Position numbers and translations under genes: made by a program. Source: Sinorhizobium psoraleae (GTDB taxonomy: Bacteria > Pseudomonadota > Alphaproteobacteria > Rhizobiales > Rhizobiaceae). From it: a DNA stretch of 64,000 nt. Positions within the stretch are counted from its first letter, which is position 1; each line of letters opens with the position of its first letter. Where the stretch lies: assembly GCF_013283645.1 (NCBI RefSeq), contig NZ_JABEKV010000002.1, positions 565,798-629,797 of the forward strand. The letters run 5' to 3'. Below are positions 47,465-55,642 of this stretch, piece after piece. The notes under the pieces were generated by a model. The model made no database searches. It was given only the letters and a program-made list of their open reading frames with translations, and was not told where the DNA came from.

Positions 47465-47829
47465 TGAAAGTATTTCCGGACTGTCAAATTTGATCGGTGC
47501 CTTCCCTACCGGATCACGTCAAGGGCGGCAAGGGCAGCCGGAATAAAGGGCGCCCGTGCTCGGCGCGAGAAACTCCTCGACGCACGCTTCAGATCGTCAA
47601 TCTCGGATGTAACAAAGCTGTGATTGTACTTATGGAGATATTCTCCTATAGGTTAAGTGCTGGTCGACTGGGTTGTCCGGCAGCCCAATGCGATACGGCG
47701 GCAGAAATCATGCAACGCTTTGCCGCTGGCAGCCCCCGGGCGATATTCTGCTTGAAAGCCGGAACAAAGGTCGGCGCGACGCGAGGAGCGCGCGAACGAC
47801 GCAAGGGCTTCAGCGGAGATTTTGGCGGC
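47465..47829. other. 365-base region between hisS and the second PAS-like gene
   Basis: This divergent region should hold the hisS promoter and that of the PAS-like gene. A promoter candidate is seen at 47624-47652. The open frame of the PAS-like gene reaches upstream through this region, but the part before 47710 has Arg-rich, non-conserved translation. Nothing else is supported. Confidence 0.5.
47624..47652 (+). promoter_or_regulatory. Candidate promoter with spacer palindrome for the second PAS-like gene
   Basis: TTGTAC (47624-47629) and TATAGG (47647-47652) are 17 bases apart. The spacer holds GGAGA-TAT-TCTCC (47634-47646), a perfect 5-3-5 palindrome that could be an operator. If this promoter is used, the ATG at 47632 cannot be the start. 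Confidence 0.4.
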
Positions 47830-48249
47830 ATGCTGAAATTTATGAAACCCGGTCGCGGCGCAATCAAGCCCGCCCATCTGGAGGCCCATGAGGGCTGGAC
47901 GCGCGATCTGGCGCAAGGGAATTATCTCGTCGAGCCGTGGCACTGCAATCTCGCCAACGGCACCTTTCTTCTGGGGCCGCGGACGCTCGCGCTTCTCGGC
48001 GCACGGCAGAACCCGTGCGGTATCATCGACCTGCTGCGCGCCCACGACGGAGACGACAGGTCAATAATTCTGAACATTCTGGAGCAGGCGACCGGGACAC
48101 CGTCTTCCTTCTGTTTTTCCACGCGCGTGCGTAGTCGATCCGGACAAGCCTCGCCGCTTTGTTGCGTCGGAAACTCGACGCTTGCCAGTGAAGTCGGAGA
48201 CGGCATGCTGGAAGGCATATTTGCTTTCCCCGACACCGGGAACTGTTGA
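47830..48249 (+). CDS. Small stand-alone PAS-like protein (paralogue of the gene at 38301)
   Basis: This protein of 139 residues (from ATG 47830) has a PAS-like core: GWTRDLAQGNYLV, NGTFLLGPRTLALLGA, CGIIDLLRAHDGDDRS (the DR turn), EQATGTPSSFCFSTRV, CCVGNST and a final GMLEGIFAFPDTG. It matches the 38301 protein in these blocks in the same order, while the N-terminal 20-50 residues differ. Upstream ATGs at 47710 and 47632 are open but give Arg-rich leaders. No known family, membrane segment or output domain is visible. The two paralogues lie 9 kb apart in the same orientation, which points to an old duplication. Confidence 0.68.
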   Translation: MLKFMKPGRGAIKPAHLEAHEGWTRDLAQGNYLVEPWHCNLANGTFLLGPRTLALLGARQNPCGIIDLLRAHDGDDRSIILNILEQATGTPSSFCFSTRVRSRSGQASPLCCVGNSTLASEVGDGMLEGIFAFPDTGNC

Positions 48250-48307
48250 GCAGGTGATTGCGGCGGCCTGTCCCCTCTTTCACTGGCCGAAATTTATCTT
48301 ATCTTAC

Positions 48308-48682
48308 ATGCATGCTGCGTCGCCTCGCCCTCGTCTGCTGTTTCTGTCTGCGCCACTCATCGGCGCCCCGTCGGCCGTGGCACAGGCGCGGGATGTTGCC
48401 GCGACGGGAGTGGGCCATCATCACTCGGCAGCCGTTGCCGCCGATCATCACGCTTCAGCAAATCATGACGCGCGCTGCGAGACGACAGAGCGCTGCGATC
48501 TTCCCACGAAGCCTCTGCATCCGGCGCTGTGCTCGGCGTGCCTGGCAATCAGCCCCGCTCAGTCCAAGTTGAGGCGGCCCGAAACCCCCTCCACCCGCCT
48601 TTCCTTGCGGCATTACGCGAAACCTCTCGGCGAGAGTGTGAGGCCGCAGGTTCCGCCGCCCAAGCCCTTCCTTTCGATCTGA
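48308..48682 (+). CDS. His-rich exported protein with CxxC (DUF2946-like)
   Basis: This 124-residue protein begins with a signal-like segment (LLFLSAPLIGAPSAVAQA), then a His-rich stretch (GHHHSAAVAADHHAS), a pair of cysteines (C57 and C63), CSACL, and a Pro-rich end (VPPPKPF). This layout resembles DUF2946-type proteins linked to copper. The ATG at 48308 lacks a ribosome site. An ATG at 48312 in another frame opens with MLRRLALV, which would give a better signal peptide if joined to this frame, so a small frameshift near 48335 is possible. The neighbouring DUF305 gene supports a metal role; function is inferred. Confidence 0.6.
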   Translation: MHAASPRPRLLFLSAPLIGAPSAVAQARDVAATGVGHHHSAAVAADHHASANHDARCETTERCDLPTKPLHPALCSACLAISPAQSKLRRPETPSTRLSLRHYAKPLGESVRPQVPPPKPFLSI

Positions 48683-48836
48683 GGAACCACGCGGTCGCTC
48701 CGCGAGGAATGTTCCGAAAGTTTGAAAAATGAAGCATCTCTCCGTTTTTCGGCGAAACCGCCCGGAAGCGGAACAATCCCGCATATCACGGACATGCGCC
48801 CGCGAATGTCGGATAGGATTTCGAAAGGAAAATATC

Positions 48837-49220
48837 ATGTCCCCAAAAACGATCGCCGCCGCCCTCATGCTGGCAGCACTCGCCACCACCCCTTCCCTTG
48901 CGCAGGAAAGCGGCCACGGAACCATGCACGGCTCGACGGAGGCGGCAAACCCGGCCGGCGATGTTTCGCCGTCCAGCAAGGCCTTTGCCGCAGCAAACGC
49001 CAAGATGCACAAAGACATGGATATCGCCTTCACCGGCAAAACCGACCTCGACTTCGTGCGCGGCATGATCGCTCACCACCAGGGAGCGATCGACATGGCC
49101 AAGATCGAGCTGGAACACGGCAAGGATGAAGAGATCCGCAAGCTGGCGGAAAACATCATCAAGGCCCAGGAAAGCGAGATCAAGATGATGAAGGAATGGC
49201 TCGCCAAGAACGGCGGGTGA
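48837..49220 (+). CDS. DUF305 family exported protein
   Basis: This 127-residue protein has a signal peptide (MSPKTIAAALMLAALATTPS, cut after SLA) and a DUF305 ferritin-like helical domain. Its hallmark is DFVRGMIAHHQGAIDMAKIE, where the HH pair and Met residues may bind metal, followed by helices ending in ESEIKMMKEWL. ATG 48837 follows AAAGGA. Family members often sit by copper genes; the His-rich gene just upstream supports this. Terminator follows at 49228. Confidence 0.92.
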   Translation: MSPKTIAAALMLAALATTPSLAQESGHGTMHGSTEAANPAGDVSPSSKAFAAANAKMHKDMDIAFTGKTDLDFVRGMIAHHQGAIDMAKIELEHGKDEEIRKLAENIIKAQESEIKMMKEWLAKNGG

Positions 49221-49227
49221 CGATGAC

Positions 49228-49258
49228 GCCTGCCGCACCGAATGATGCGGCAGGCTTT
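49228..49258 (+). terminator. Terminator of the DUF305 gene
   Basis: GCCTGCCGCA (49228-49237) and TGCGGCAGGC (49246-49255) form a 10-bp perfect stem with an 8-base loop. The T run is short (three), so the terminator may be only moderately efficient. It also lies downstream of the convergent membrane-protein gene. Confidence 0.75.
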
Positions 49259-49272
49259 CCGCTGGTTTGGAC

Positions 49273-49857
49273 TTACGGCGAACGCAGCAGACGCATCAAT
49301 TCCGCCGGCATCTCGTCACCTTTCTCGGCCAGCTTTTGCGCATACTTACCCATCTCAGTGGGCGCAACGGCGACAAGATTATCTAGCCAGGGGTTTGCTT
49401 TCAGAGTGATGCGTGTCGTGCGCCCCGTACTGCGCGGCATGATGTGGAGCAGATGTTTCTCGCCTTTCCCAGTCGCATAGACGTACTTGGTCTTTACATC
49501 CGCCAATTCGAATTCGTATCTGTACATGTTGAACATGTGGCAGCCAGTCTCGACGAGCTTTCCGTCTTCAACGAACAGCAGATCCTGATGGCGGGAGAGT
49601 GCCGGCACAATCGCGATAAGCGCAACCGCTGCAACTAAGAAACCCATGACGCACAGCGTTGCGCGACGCTCTCCGGGAGCAAATCGCGGCAGGGCACCGT
49701 CAGGTCTCAGCCATACCTCAACGCGCATACGCATGAATACCGCCCCCGCAAACAGCGCGGCGACGGCGAGTGCCGCCAAGTAAATCCACCAAGGCCGAAC
49801 CGCACATGGCCAGCCCGACCACCACGAACCGGCATCAAGTATAACCAACGCTCTCAA
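49273..49857 (-). CDS. Unrecognised protein with two membrane segments
   Basis: This protein of up to 194 residues is of no family I recognise. Two hydrophobic segments (WWIYLAALAVAALFAGAVF and CVMGFLVAAVALIAIVP) are followed by a soluble domain of about 110 residues with many charged positions and a GKGEKHLLHIMPRSTGRTTR stretch. The beta-rich look suggests a PH-like or membrane-associated fold, but this is a guess. No ATG is near; TTG 49857 is the open-frame start and the true start is uncertain. GC and codon use are lower and less biased than in its neighbours, so it could be acquired. Confidence 0.55.
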   Translation of the reverse strand: MRALVILDAGSWWSGWPCAVRPWWIYLAALAVAALFAGAVFMRMRVEVWLRPDGALPRFAPGERRATLCVMGFLVAAVALIAIVPALSRHQDLLFVEDGKLVETGCHMFNMYRYEFELADVKTKYVYATGKGEKHLLHIMPRSTGRTTRITLKANPWLDNLVAVAPTEMGKYAQKLAEKGDEMPAELMRLLRSP

Positions 49858-49927
49858 TCCCCGTCTTGGCTGCGCAAATCAAAGTCGAATCAAAATCGCC
49901 TGCAATTGATACGTTGCATGGTCGGCT

Positions 49928-50584
49928 CTACAGCGCGGTTCGGGCGGAGCCTTGCAGCGACCCGACAAGCTTCCGGCGCATCTCCTCCACCTGTACCCGG
50001 CAAAAACAGCCTTCGATATGGTCGTTGACGAGGCCCATGGCCTGCATCAACGCGTAGATCGTCGTCGGCCCAACGAATGTCCAGCCGCGTTTCTTCAGGT
50101 CTTTCGAGATGCGCGTGGACGTTACGGTCGTCGGATTGGCGATCAAGGCCTCGTAGCTCATGACCTTCGGACGCTCGCTCTGATCCGGCTCATGGGACCA
50201 GAAATAGGAGGCGAGTGAGCCGAACTCCGTGCGCAGTTCCTTGGCCCGCCGCGCATTGTTGATGGTCGAGACAATCTTGCCGCGATGGCGCACGATGCCG
50301 GTGTCCGCGAGGCAACGTTCGATATCGGCCTCGCCGAATTCGGCGACACGGTCGAAATCGAAGCCGGCGAAGGCGGCGCGAAACGCTTCGCGCTTCCGCA
50401 AGATCGTCAGCCACGACAGGCCCGACTGAAAGCCTTCCAGGCAGATCTTCTCGAACAGCCGGTGATCGTCCGTAACCGGCCGGCCCCATTCCTCGTCATG
50501 GTAGCGCCGGTAGTCCTCGAGATTGCCGTGCCAGGCGCAGCGATCAAGTCCATCATCTCCGGTAATCAAGCCTTTCGCGGCCAT
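49928..50584 (-). CDS. tag: DNA-3-methyladenine glycosylase I
   Basis: This 218-residue HhH-family glycosylase removes 3-methyladenine from alkylated DNA. The start DRCAWHGNLEDYRRYHDEEWG has the Cys and His of the structural zinc site and the catalytic Glu-Trp region. LSWLTILRKREAFRAAFAGFD, the YFWSHEP stretch and the C-terminal zinc ligands in the segment LVNDHIEGCFCR are all seen. ATG 50584 follows GAGAG; the open frame runs to 50632. Confidence 0.95.
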   Translation of the reverse strand: MAAKGLITGDDGLDRCAWHGNLEDYRRYHDEEWGRPVTDDHRLFEKICLEGFQSGLSWLTILRKREAFRAAFAGFDFDRVAEFGEADIERCLADTGIVRHRGKIVSTINNARRAKELRTEFGSLASYFWSHEPDQSERPKVMSYEALIANPTTVTSTRISKDLKKRGWTFVGPTTIYALMQAMGLVNDHIEGCFCRVQVEEMRRKLVGSLQGSARTAL

Positions 50585-50633
50585 TGTTTCATTCTCTCTC
50601 GGTTGCTCTTTTGTTCTGTTTACCACTCGCAAA

Positions 50634-50650
50634 CCACTTTCATAAAGTGG
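50634..50650. promoter_or_regulatory. Inverted repeat upstream of tag
   Basis: CCACTTT-CAT-AAAGTGG is a perfect 7-3-7 inverted repeat, 50 bases from the tag start. It resembles the half sites AGTGGTA/TACCACT seen upstream of glcD and could be an operator; no regulator can be named. Confidence 0.35.
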
Positions 50651-50835
50651 CCGATAACCCTACCCAGAGCTTTATCCGCGCGCCGGCCTTTTAATGAATG
50701 GCCGTTTACCTTTCGGTGGCAACGCGGTGCCACGATCAGGCCATTGCCAGGCGCGCCTGGCCGGCGAAAGCGCCGCTTTCCCGGCCATGGAGCCGTTCTT
50801 TGAAAATTTTCGGCGCAAATGTAGCGAGTCCGCCC

Positions 50836-51585
50836 ATGATGAAAAAATCCCTTTTTCTTGCCATATCCCTCCTCTGTGTCGTTGCCGGCGAGGCCGGCGC
50901 GCGCGACCGGTATCACAATCGTCCGCCCGTTATCGTCAGCCCGGATCTCACCGCCCCCTGGTTGATGCAGCTTGGCGGGCAGCAGGCGCGTCCGGTCGCC
51001 TACCGTCCGCAGATGCCGACAGCCACCCGAAAGCAGTTCGACGGACGTCAGGCAAAGCGCCGGGCTGCGCCCGCATTGGCGCAGCCCGTTGCGGCCGTGC
51101 GTGCGCAAAAGCCGACGAAGACGAAGTTCGATCCGCAGTTCCTGCCGCAAACCGTGGCCTATGATGGTCCGGAGAAGCCTGGCACGATCGTGATCGACAC
51201 CAACAACCGCTTCCTCTATCTCGTCACAGGCAAAGGCGAAGCCCGTCGCTATGGCGTCGGTGTCGGCAAACCGGGCTTCGAATGGGCCGGCGCGCACAAG
51301 ATCACCCGAAAGGCGGAGTGGCCGACCTGGACGCCGCCACAGGAAATGATCGCGCGGGAAGCCGCGAAGGGGCATTATCTGCCGGCCCGCATGGAGGGCG
51401 GCCCTGGAAACCCGCTCGGCGCCCGGGCCATGTATCTCGGCTCCACGCTTTACCGCATCCACGGCACCAACGCGCCGTGGACTATCGGCTATGGCGTCTC
51501 GTCCGGCTGCATCCGCATGCGTAACGAAGATGTCGTCGATCTCTATGAGCGCGTGAACGTGGGCACGAAGGTTATCGTGATATAA
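50836..51585 (+). CDS. L,D-transpeptidase (YkuD/ErfK family), first of a tandem pair
   Basis: This 249-residue exported enzyme has a signal peptide (MMKKSLFLAISLLCVVAGEA), a Pro/Gln/Arg-rich linker, and a YkuD domain from about 105 to the end. The catalytic set lies in YRIHGTNAPWTIG followed by SSGCIRM, with the His and the nucleophile Cys in place. It forms 3-3 peptidoglycan cross-links, a dominant type in Rhizobiales, and may attach outer membrane proteins. ATG 50836 or 50839 starts the signal peptide. A paralogue follows 188 bases later. Confidence 0.93.
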   Translation: MMKKSLFLAISLLCVVAGEAGARDRYHNRPPVIVSPDLTAPWLMQLGGQQARPVAYRPQMPTATRKQFDGRQAKRRAAPALAQPVAAVRAQKPTKTKFDPQFLPQTVAYDGPEKPGTIVIDTNNRFLYLVTGKGEARRYGVGVGKPGFEWAGAHKITRKAEWPTWTPPQEMIAREAAKGHYLPARMEGGPGNPLGARAMYLGSTLYRIHGTNAPWTIGYGVSSGCIRMRNEDVVDLYERVNVGTKVIVI

Positions 51586-51773
51586 AATCGCTCTTCACCT
51601 GAACAACCCGCGTACAGATTGCGTTCGCCCCGGCAACAGTGCTCCAAACGCAACAGCTGTTCCCAGAGATACAAGTTACGCCGGTGCCTATGCTCTATCG
51701 GATATGGCGCAGGCTTGAGCTTGCAGGTAATTTGCCGAACCTGCACGCGATTAGGGTTGAGAGGGAATCGTTA

Positions 51774-52469
51774 ATGAAATTTCATGCCAAGAAGGTGGTT
51801 GCGCTCGCTGTCGCGGCCACGGCACTGTTTGGTGCGACGAATGCATCGGCGTTCACTCCGGCGAATGCACCGGAGGCCACCGCCAAGCGTTCCGACATTC
51901 TGCTGGCCGCCTATCAGAAGCGGCCGCCGCAAAGATACTGGCGCACCAAGGTCCGTTTCCGGACGAATGAAGCTCCCGGCACCATTATCGTCGATACGAA
52001 CAACAAGTATCTCTATTACATCGACGGCCCGAACCGCGCGACGCGTTACGGCATCGGCGTCGGTCGCGAAGGCTTCGGCTGGTCCGGTGTCGTCAAGGTC
52101 GGCCGCAAAGCCGAGTGGCCAAGCTGGACGCCTCCGGCGGAAATGCGCGTGCGAGAAGCCGCGAAGGGCCGCATCCTGCCGATCACTCAGCAAGGCGGCA
52201 TCGACAATCCGCTCGGCGCCCGCGCGCTTTATCTCTACAAGGGCGGCCGCGACACGATCTTCCGCATTCACGGCACGAACCAGCCCTGGACCATTGGCCA
52301 GAACATGTCGTCGGGATGCATCCGGATGATGAACGAGGACGTCGAGCACCTTTACGACCGTGCCGGTATCGGTACGAAAGTGATCGTCATCGGCCCGGGC
52401 AACAAGCACGGCGATGTCAATTACGACGATCGCGGCGTGGACATTTTCCGCCAGATCTTCGGCGGCTGA
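51774..52469 (+). CDS. L,D-transpeptidase (YkuD/ErfK family), second of a tandem pair
   Basis: This 231-residue exported YkuD enzyme has the signal peptide MKFHAKKVVALAVAATALFG (cut after NASA), a short linker, and a YkuD domain with FRIHGTNQPWTIG and SSGCIRMMNEDV. It shares long blocks with its neighbour (EAPGTIIVDTNNKYLYYI against EKPGTIVIDTNNRFLYLV), so the pair arose by duplication. ATG 51774 follows GAGAGGG at good spacing. A strong terminator ends the gene. Separate regulation is likely because each has its own leader. Confidence 0.94.
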   Translation: MKFHAKKVVALAVAATALFGATNASAFTPANAPEATAKRSDILLAAYQKRPPQRYWRTKVRFRTNEAPGTIIVDTNNKYLYYIDGPNRATRYGIGVGREGFGWSGVVKVGRKAEWPSWTPPAEMRVREAAKGRILPITQQGGIDNPLGARALYLYKGGRDTIFRIHGTNQPWTIGQNMSSGCIRMMNEDVEHLYDRAGIGTKVIVIGPGNKHGDVNYDDRGVDIFRQIFGG

Positions 52470-52490
52470 GTTTATCAAGGCAGCAACGTG

Positions 52491-52530
52491 ACGAATGCCG
52501 GCACCGATCAGTGCCGGCATTCGTATTTTT
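52491..52530 (+). terminator. Terminator of the second L,D-transpeptidase gene
   Basis: ACGAATGCCGGCAC and GTGCCGGCATTCGT form a 14-bp perfect stem around CGATCA, followed by ATTTTT. It lies between convergent genes (transpeptidase and glcF). Confidence 0.95.
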
Positions 52531-52534
52531 GACG

Positions 52535-53830
52535 TCAGAGACCGGCAGGTTTCGGCCCGCCATAAGCCCAGTCCAGGAGTTCGACCGTGTGCAAGATCGG
52601 AAGCGCCGTTCCGGTCGCGATCTGCGTGATGCAACCGATATTGCCGGTCGCAATCACATCCGGTTTCGTCGCTTCGATGTTGCGCACTTTGCGCGCCTTG
52701 AGTTTCTCCGATATCTCGGATTGCAGGATGTTGTAGGTGCCCGCGGACCCGCAACAGAGGTGGCCCTCGGCCGGCTCGCGAACCGTGAAGCCGGCCCGCT
52801 TCAACAGCTCTTTCGGCGCCGCGGTGATCTTCTGGCCATGCTGCATCGAGCAGGCAGAATGATAGGCAACCGTCATCCCGCGCTTCTCCCGCTGCGGCAA
52901 TTCAAGACCCGCCAGGTATTCGGTGATGTCCTTTGCCAATGCGGATACTTTCGCTGCCTTTTCCGCATATCCCGGATCCAGCCGCAGCATGTGACCATAA
53001 TCCTTGATCGTGGTGCCGCAGCCCGAGGCGGTAATGATGACGGCATCAAGACCGTCTTCGTCTTCCGCCTTCAACCAGATATCGACGTTACGGCGAGCGG
53101 CCTCGAGCGCCTGTTCCTCCCGCCCCATGTGGTGGACCAGCGCTCCGCAGCAGCCCTCGCCGGCGGAGACGACAACCTCGATGCCCTGTCCCGTGAGCAG
53201 CCGGATCGCCGCTTCGTTGATCTCAGGCTTCAAGACCGGCTGCGCACAGCCGGTCAGGATCGCCACCCGGCCACGGCGCTCGCCCTTCGCTGCGTAAGTA
53301 GCGGGCCTGGTCCCTGCGGAGGCCGGCGGCACCGCTTTCGGAGCCAGGTCGAGCATGACGCCAAAGGTCTTCATCCAGGGAATTCGCTTCACCAGCCCCG
53401 CCAATGGGCGGGTAACGCCAGCCGCCCGTAGCGCGAACCGAAACCGCCTTGGGTAGGGCAGCACCGCGGCGAGAACGGCGCGCGCGAAGCGATCCTTGAA
53501 CGGCCGTTTGTAGGTCTTTTCGATGTGGATGCGGGCATGATCGACCAGGTGCATGTAGTCGACGCCCGACGGACAGGTGGTAAGGCACGACAGGCAGGAA
53601 AGGCAGCGGTCGATATGCGTAACGGTCTCGCGGTCCGCCGCCCGGCCGTTTTCGAGCATGTCCTTGATCAGGTAGATCCGCCCGCGGGGACTGTCGAGTT
53701 CATCGCCGAGGACGACATAGGTCGGACAGGTGGCCGTGCAGAAACCGCAGTGGACACACTTGCGCAGGATCTTTTCGGATTCGGCGACACGCGGATCGGC
53801 GAGTTGCGCGGGTGAGAAATTGGTCTGCAA
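52535..53830 (-). CDS. glcF: Glycolate oxidase iron-sulfur subunit
   Basis: This 431-residue subunit of glycolate dehydrogenase passes electrons from the GlcD flavin to the respiratory chain. Two [4Fe-4S] motifs are CVHCGFCTATCP and CLSCLSCLTTCP. Two CCG domains carry CCGALVHHMG and CCGSAGTYN. The start is TTG 53830, with GGAG seven bases upstream and the family start MQTNF; no ATG fits. glcF is last in glcD-glcE-DUF4870-glcF on the minus strand. Confidence 0.95.
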   Translation of the reverse strand: MQTNFSPAQLADPRVAESEKILRKCVHCGFCTATCPTYVVLGDELDSPRGRIYLIKDMLENGRAADRETVTHIDRCLSCLSCLTTCPSGVDYMHLVDHARIHIEKTYKRPFKDRFARAVLAAVLPYPRRFRFALRAAGVTRPLAGLVKRIPWMKTFGVMLDLAPKAVPPASAGTRPATYAAKGERRGRVAILTGCAQPVLKPEINEAAIRLLTGQGIEVVVSAGEGCCGALVHHMGREEQALEAARRNVDIWLKAEDEDGLDAVIITASGCGTTIKDYGHMLRLDPGYAEKAAKVSALAKDITEYLAGLELPQREKRGMTVAYHSACSMQHGQKITAAPKELLKRAGFTVREPAEGHLCCGSAGTYNILQSEISEKLKARKVRNIEATKPDVIATGNIGCITQIATGTALPILHTVELLDWAYGGPKPAGL

Positions 53831-53959
53831 CCGAATACTCCAATTAGCGACGGTCCCGGATCAAGGCGACCCGGATTCGTCGCACCATTCCTATAACTTA
53901 GGGCGGGATCCGGGCGAAGACTTGCGCGTCCCGCCGCATTCCACCCTGCAATTCCGAGG

Positions 53960-54340
53960 CTAGACCAGCCAGCTCTCGGGATTGGTGATCGGTTCCTCCC
54001 GTGCCGCTTTCTGCAAGCCGACAACGCATCTGACGACGATCCACACCGCTGTGGCCACAAAGCCTAGAACGCCAATGACCATAACGGTAAGCAGCGCCGA
54101 AATTATGCAGAAAAGCAAGGCGATCCAGAAGGTGCGGATCGCCCAGGTATAGTGGGTCCTTGCCCATGGCTCCGCCTTTTCGCGGTTGAGATAAGCCAGC
54201 ACGATCCCGACGAGCGCGGTGATGCCGATGGCAAAGCTGACGAGATAAAGCACATAGATGATCTGAATGTTGACCTTGCCCGGTTCCAACCAGCGATCGG
54301 TCTGGCGGGAAAGCGGTGTCCGGGGACCGGTATCGCTCAT
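53960..54340 (-). CDS. DUF4870-like small membrane protein within the glc operon
   Basis: This 126-residue protein has three hydrophobic segments (IIYVLYLVSFAIGITALVGIV, then FWIALLFCIISALLTVMVI and GVLGFVATAVWIVVRCVVG). The pattern, with a conserved HYTWAIRTFW stretch between them, fits the DUF4870/Tic20-like group. ATG 54340 follows GGAG. It is inserted between glcE and glcF on the same strand, with gaps of 69 and 129 bases. Its role is unknown; it could serve as a membrane anchor for the Glc complex, which is speculation. Confidence 0.8.
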   Translation of the reverse strand: MSDTGPRTPLSRQTDRWLEPGKVNIQIIYVLYLVSFAIGITALVGIVLAYLNREKAEPWARTHYTWAIRTFWIALLFCIISALLTVMVIGVLGFVATAVWIVVRCVVGLQKAAREEPITNPESWLV

Positions 54341-54409
54341 CGAGTTCTCCCATGGGACGTTTCGAACGCATCGCGCCTGTCAGCGAGATCGGCGGCAGAC
54401 GAAGCCTTT

Positions 54410-55642
54410 TCACTCACTCCCTACTCCTGCCTGGGCGCCTATTGCCATCCGCCCCGGGTTGAAAATCCGCGACGGATCGAACCTGGCGCGGATGCGCTCC
54501 GTCAATTGAGCGACGGCGGGCGCCTGCGGTTCGAAGGCCGGAACGCTTGCGCGCGCATCGTCGCCGGCCCTCACCAGGCTCGCATGGCCGCCGCCGAGCG
54601 CGGCGACATAGCGGCGCACGAGCTCCGCCTCAGCATCCGCTTCCATCCGCAGCCAGACGAGCCCGCCCTGCCAGTCATAAAACGCATCGACGCCGGTTTG
54701 CAGGCGCAGCGCGGCAACGAGCTGATGGCCGGCGGACGGCGCGACCGAGACCCGCCACAATGGTCGCCTGGTGCCATCGGCATAGGGCTTCACGTCGCGG
54801 ATTTCCGCCCACAATGCACCCGTTGCCGCCGCGTCGAGTCGAGCGACCGGCCCGAATCGGGAAAGCGCCGCAGTGAGTTTCCCAGCACGTATGTCAACAG
54901 ATTCCGCCAAGCCCTCCAGCCTCAGAACAGTGGCCGCGCCTTCGGGAAGCGCGCCGTCCAGGAAGCGTCCGCGCACGCTCTCCGGCAGATGTGCCGCGCC
55001 GGAAGCCTCCACCGGCAGCGCCATCGTCTCGGCCATGGCCGCCGCAGCTTCTGCATCATTGAGACCCGAGACGACCACCGTCGCGGCCGTTGGCGGCAGC
55101 GGCAGAACCTTGAAAGTGACTTCCGTCAAGATCCCGAGCGTGCCGTAGGAACCTGCCATGAGCTTGACGAGGTCGAGCCCGGTGACGTTCTTCATGACCC
55201 GGCCGCCGGCCTTGATCACGTCGCCGGCTCCATTGACGAATCGCACCCCGAGCAGGCTGTCGCGGGCGGCACCGGAGACATAGCGTCGGGGACCGGAAAC
55301 ATTCGCCGCGAACACGCCACCGATCGTCGGCTCGCCCGATGTGGCGAAGATCGGCCGATGATCCACCGGTTCGAAGGAAAGCATCTGGCCGTTTGCGCGA
55401 AGCGCGGCTTCGACCTCGGCAAGCGGCGTTCCGGAGAGAGCGCTCATGGTCATTTCCGCCGGATTGTAGCTGACGATGCCGGAGAGGCGGCGGGTCGAGA
55501 GCGTTCGGTCCGTCCGCACCGGATTGCCGAGGCCCGAGCGCGTGCCACCGCCGACGACCGCCAGCGTAACGCGCTCTGCCGCTGCGGAGCGCACGATCGA
55601 GGCGATCCCCTCCTCGCTGGCTGGTTCGAAGTGAACGATCAT
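54410..55642 (-). CDS. glcE: Glycolate oxidase FAD-binding subunit
   Basis: This 410-residue subunit has an FAD-binding type 4 domain: VGGGTRSGLGNPV, STRRLSGIVSYNPAEMTM, TIGGVFAANVSGPRRY and GRVMKNVTGLDLVKLMAGS. Its C-terminus ends with IRARFDPSRIFNPGR. ATG 55642 overlaps the glcD stop by four bases (ATGA), so the two are coupled; the longer frame to 55693 overlaps glcD. Confidence 0.95.
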   Translation of the reverse strand: MIVHFEPASEEGIASIVRSAAAERVTLAVVGGGTRSGLGNPVRTDRTLSTRRLSGIVSYNPAEMTMSALSGTPLAEVEAALRANGQMLSFEPVDHRPIFATSGEPTIGGVFAANVSGPRRYVSGAARDSLLGVRFVNGAGDVIKAGGRVMKNVTGLDLVKLMAGSYGTLGILTEVTFKVLPLPPTAATVVVSGLNDAEAAAAMAETMALPVEASGAAHLPESVRGRFLDGALPEGAATVLRLEGLAESVDIRAGKLTAALSRFGPVARLDAAATGALWAEIRDVKPYADGTRRPLWRVSVAPSAGHQLVAALRLQTGVDAFYDWQGGLVWLRMEADAEAELVRRYVAALGGGHASLVRAGDDARASVPAFEPQAPAVAQLTERIRARFDPSRIFNPGRMAIGAQAGVGSE

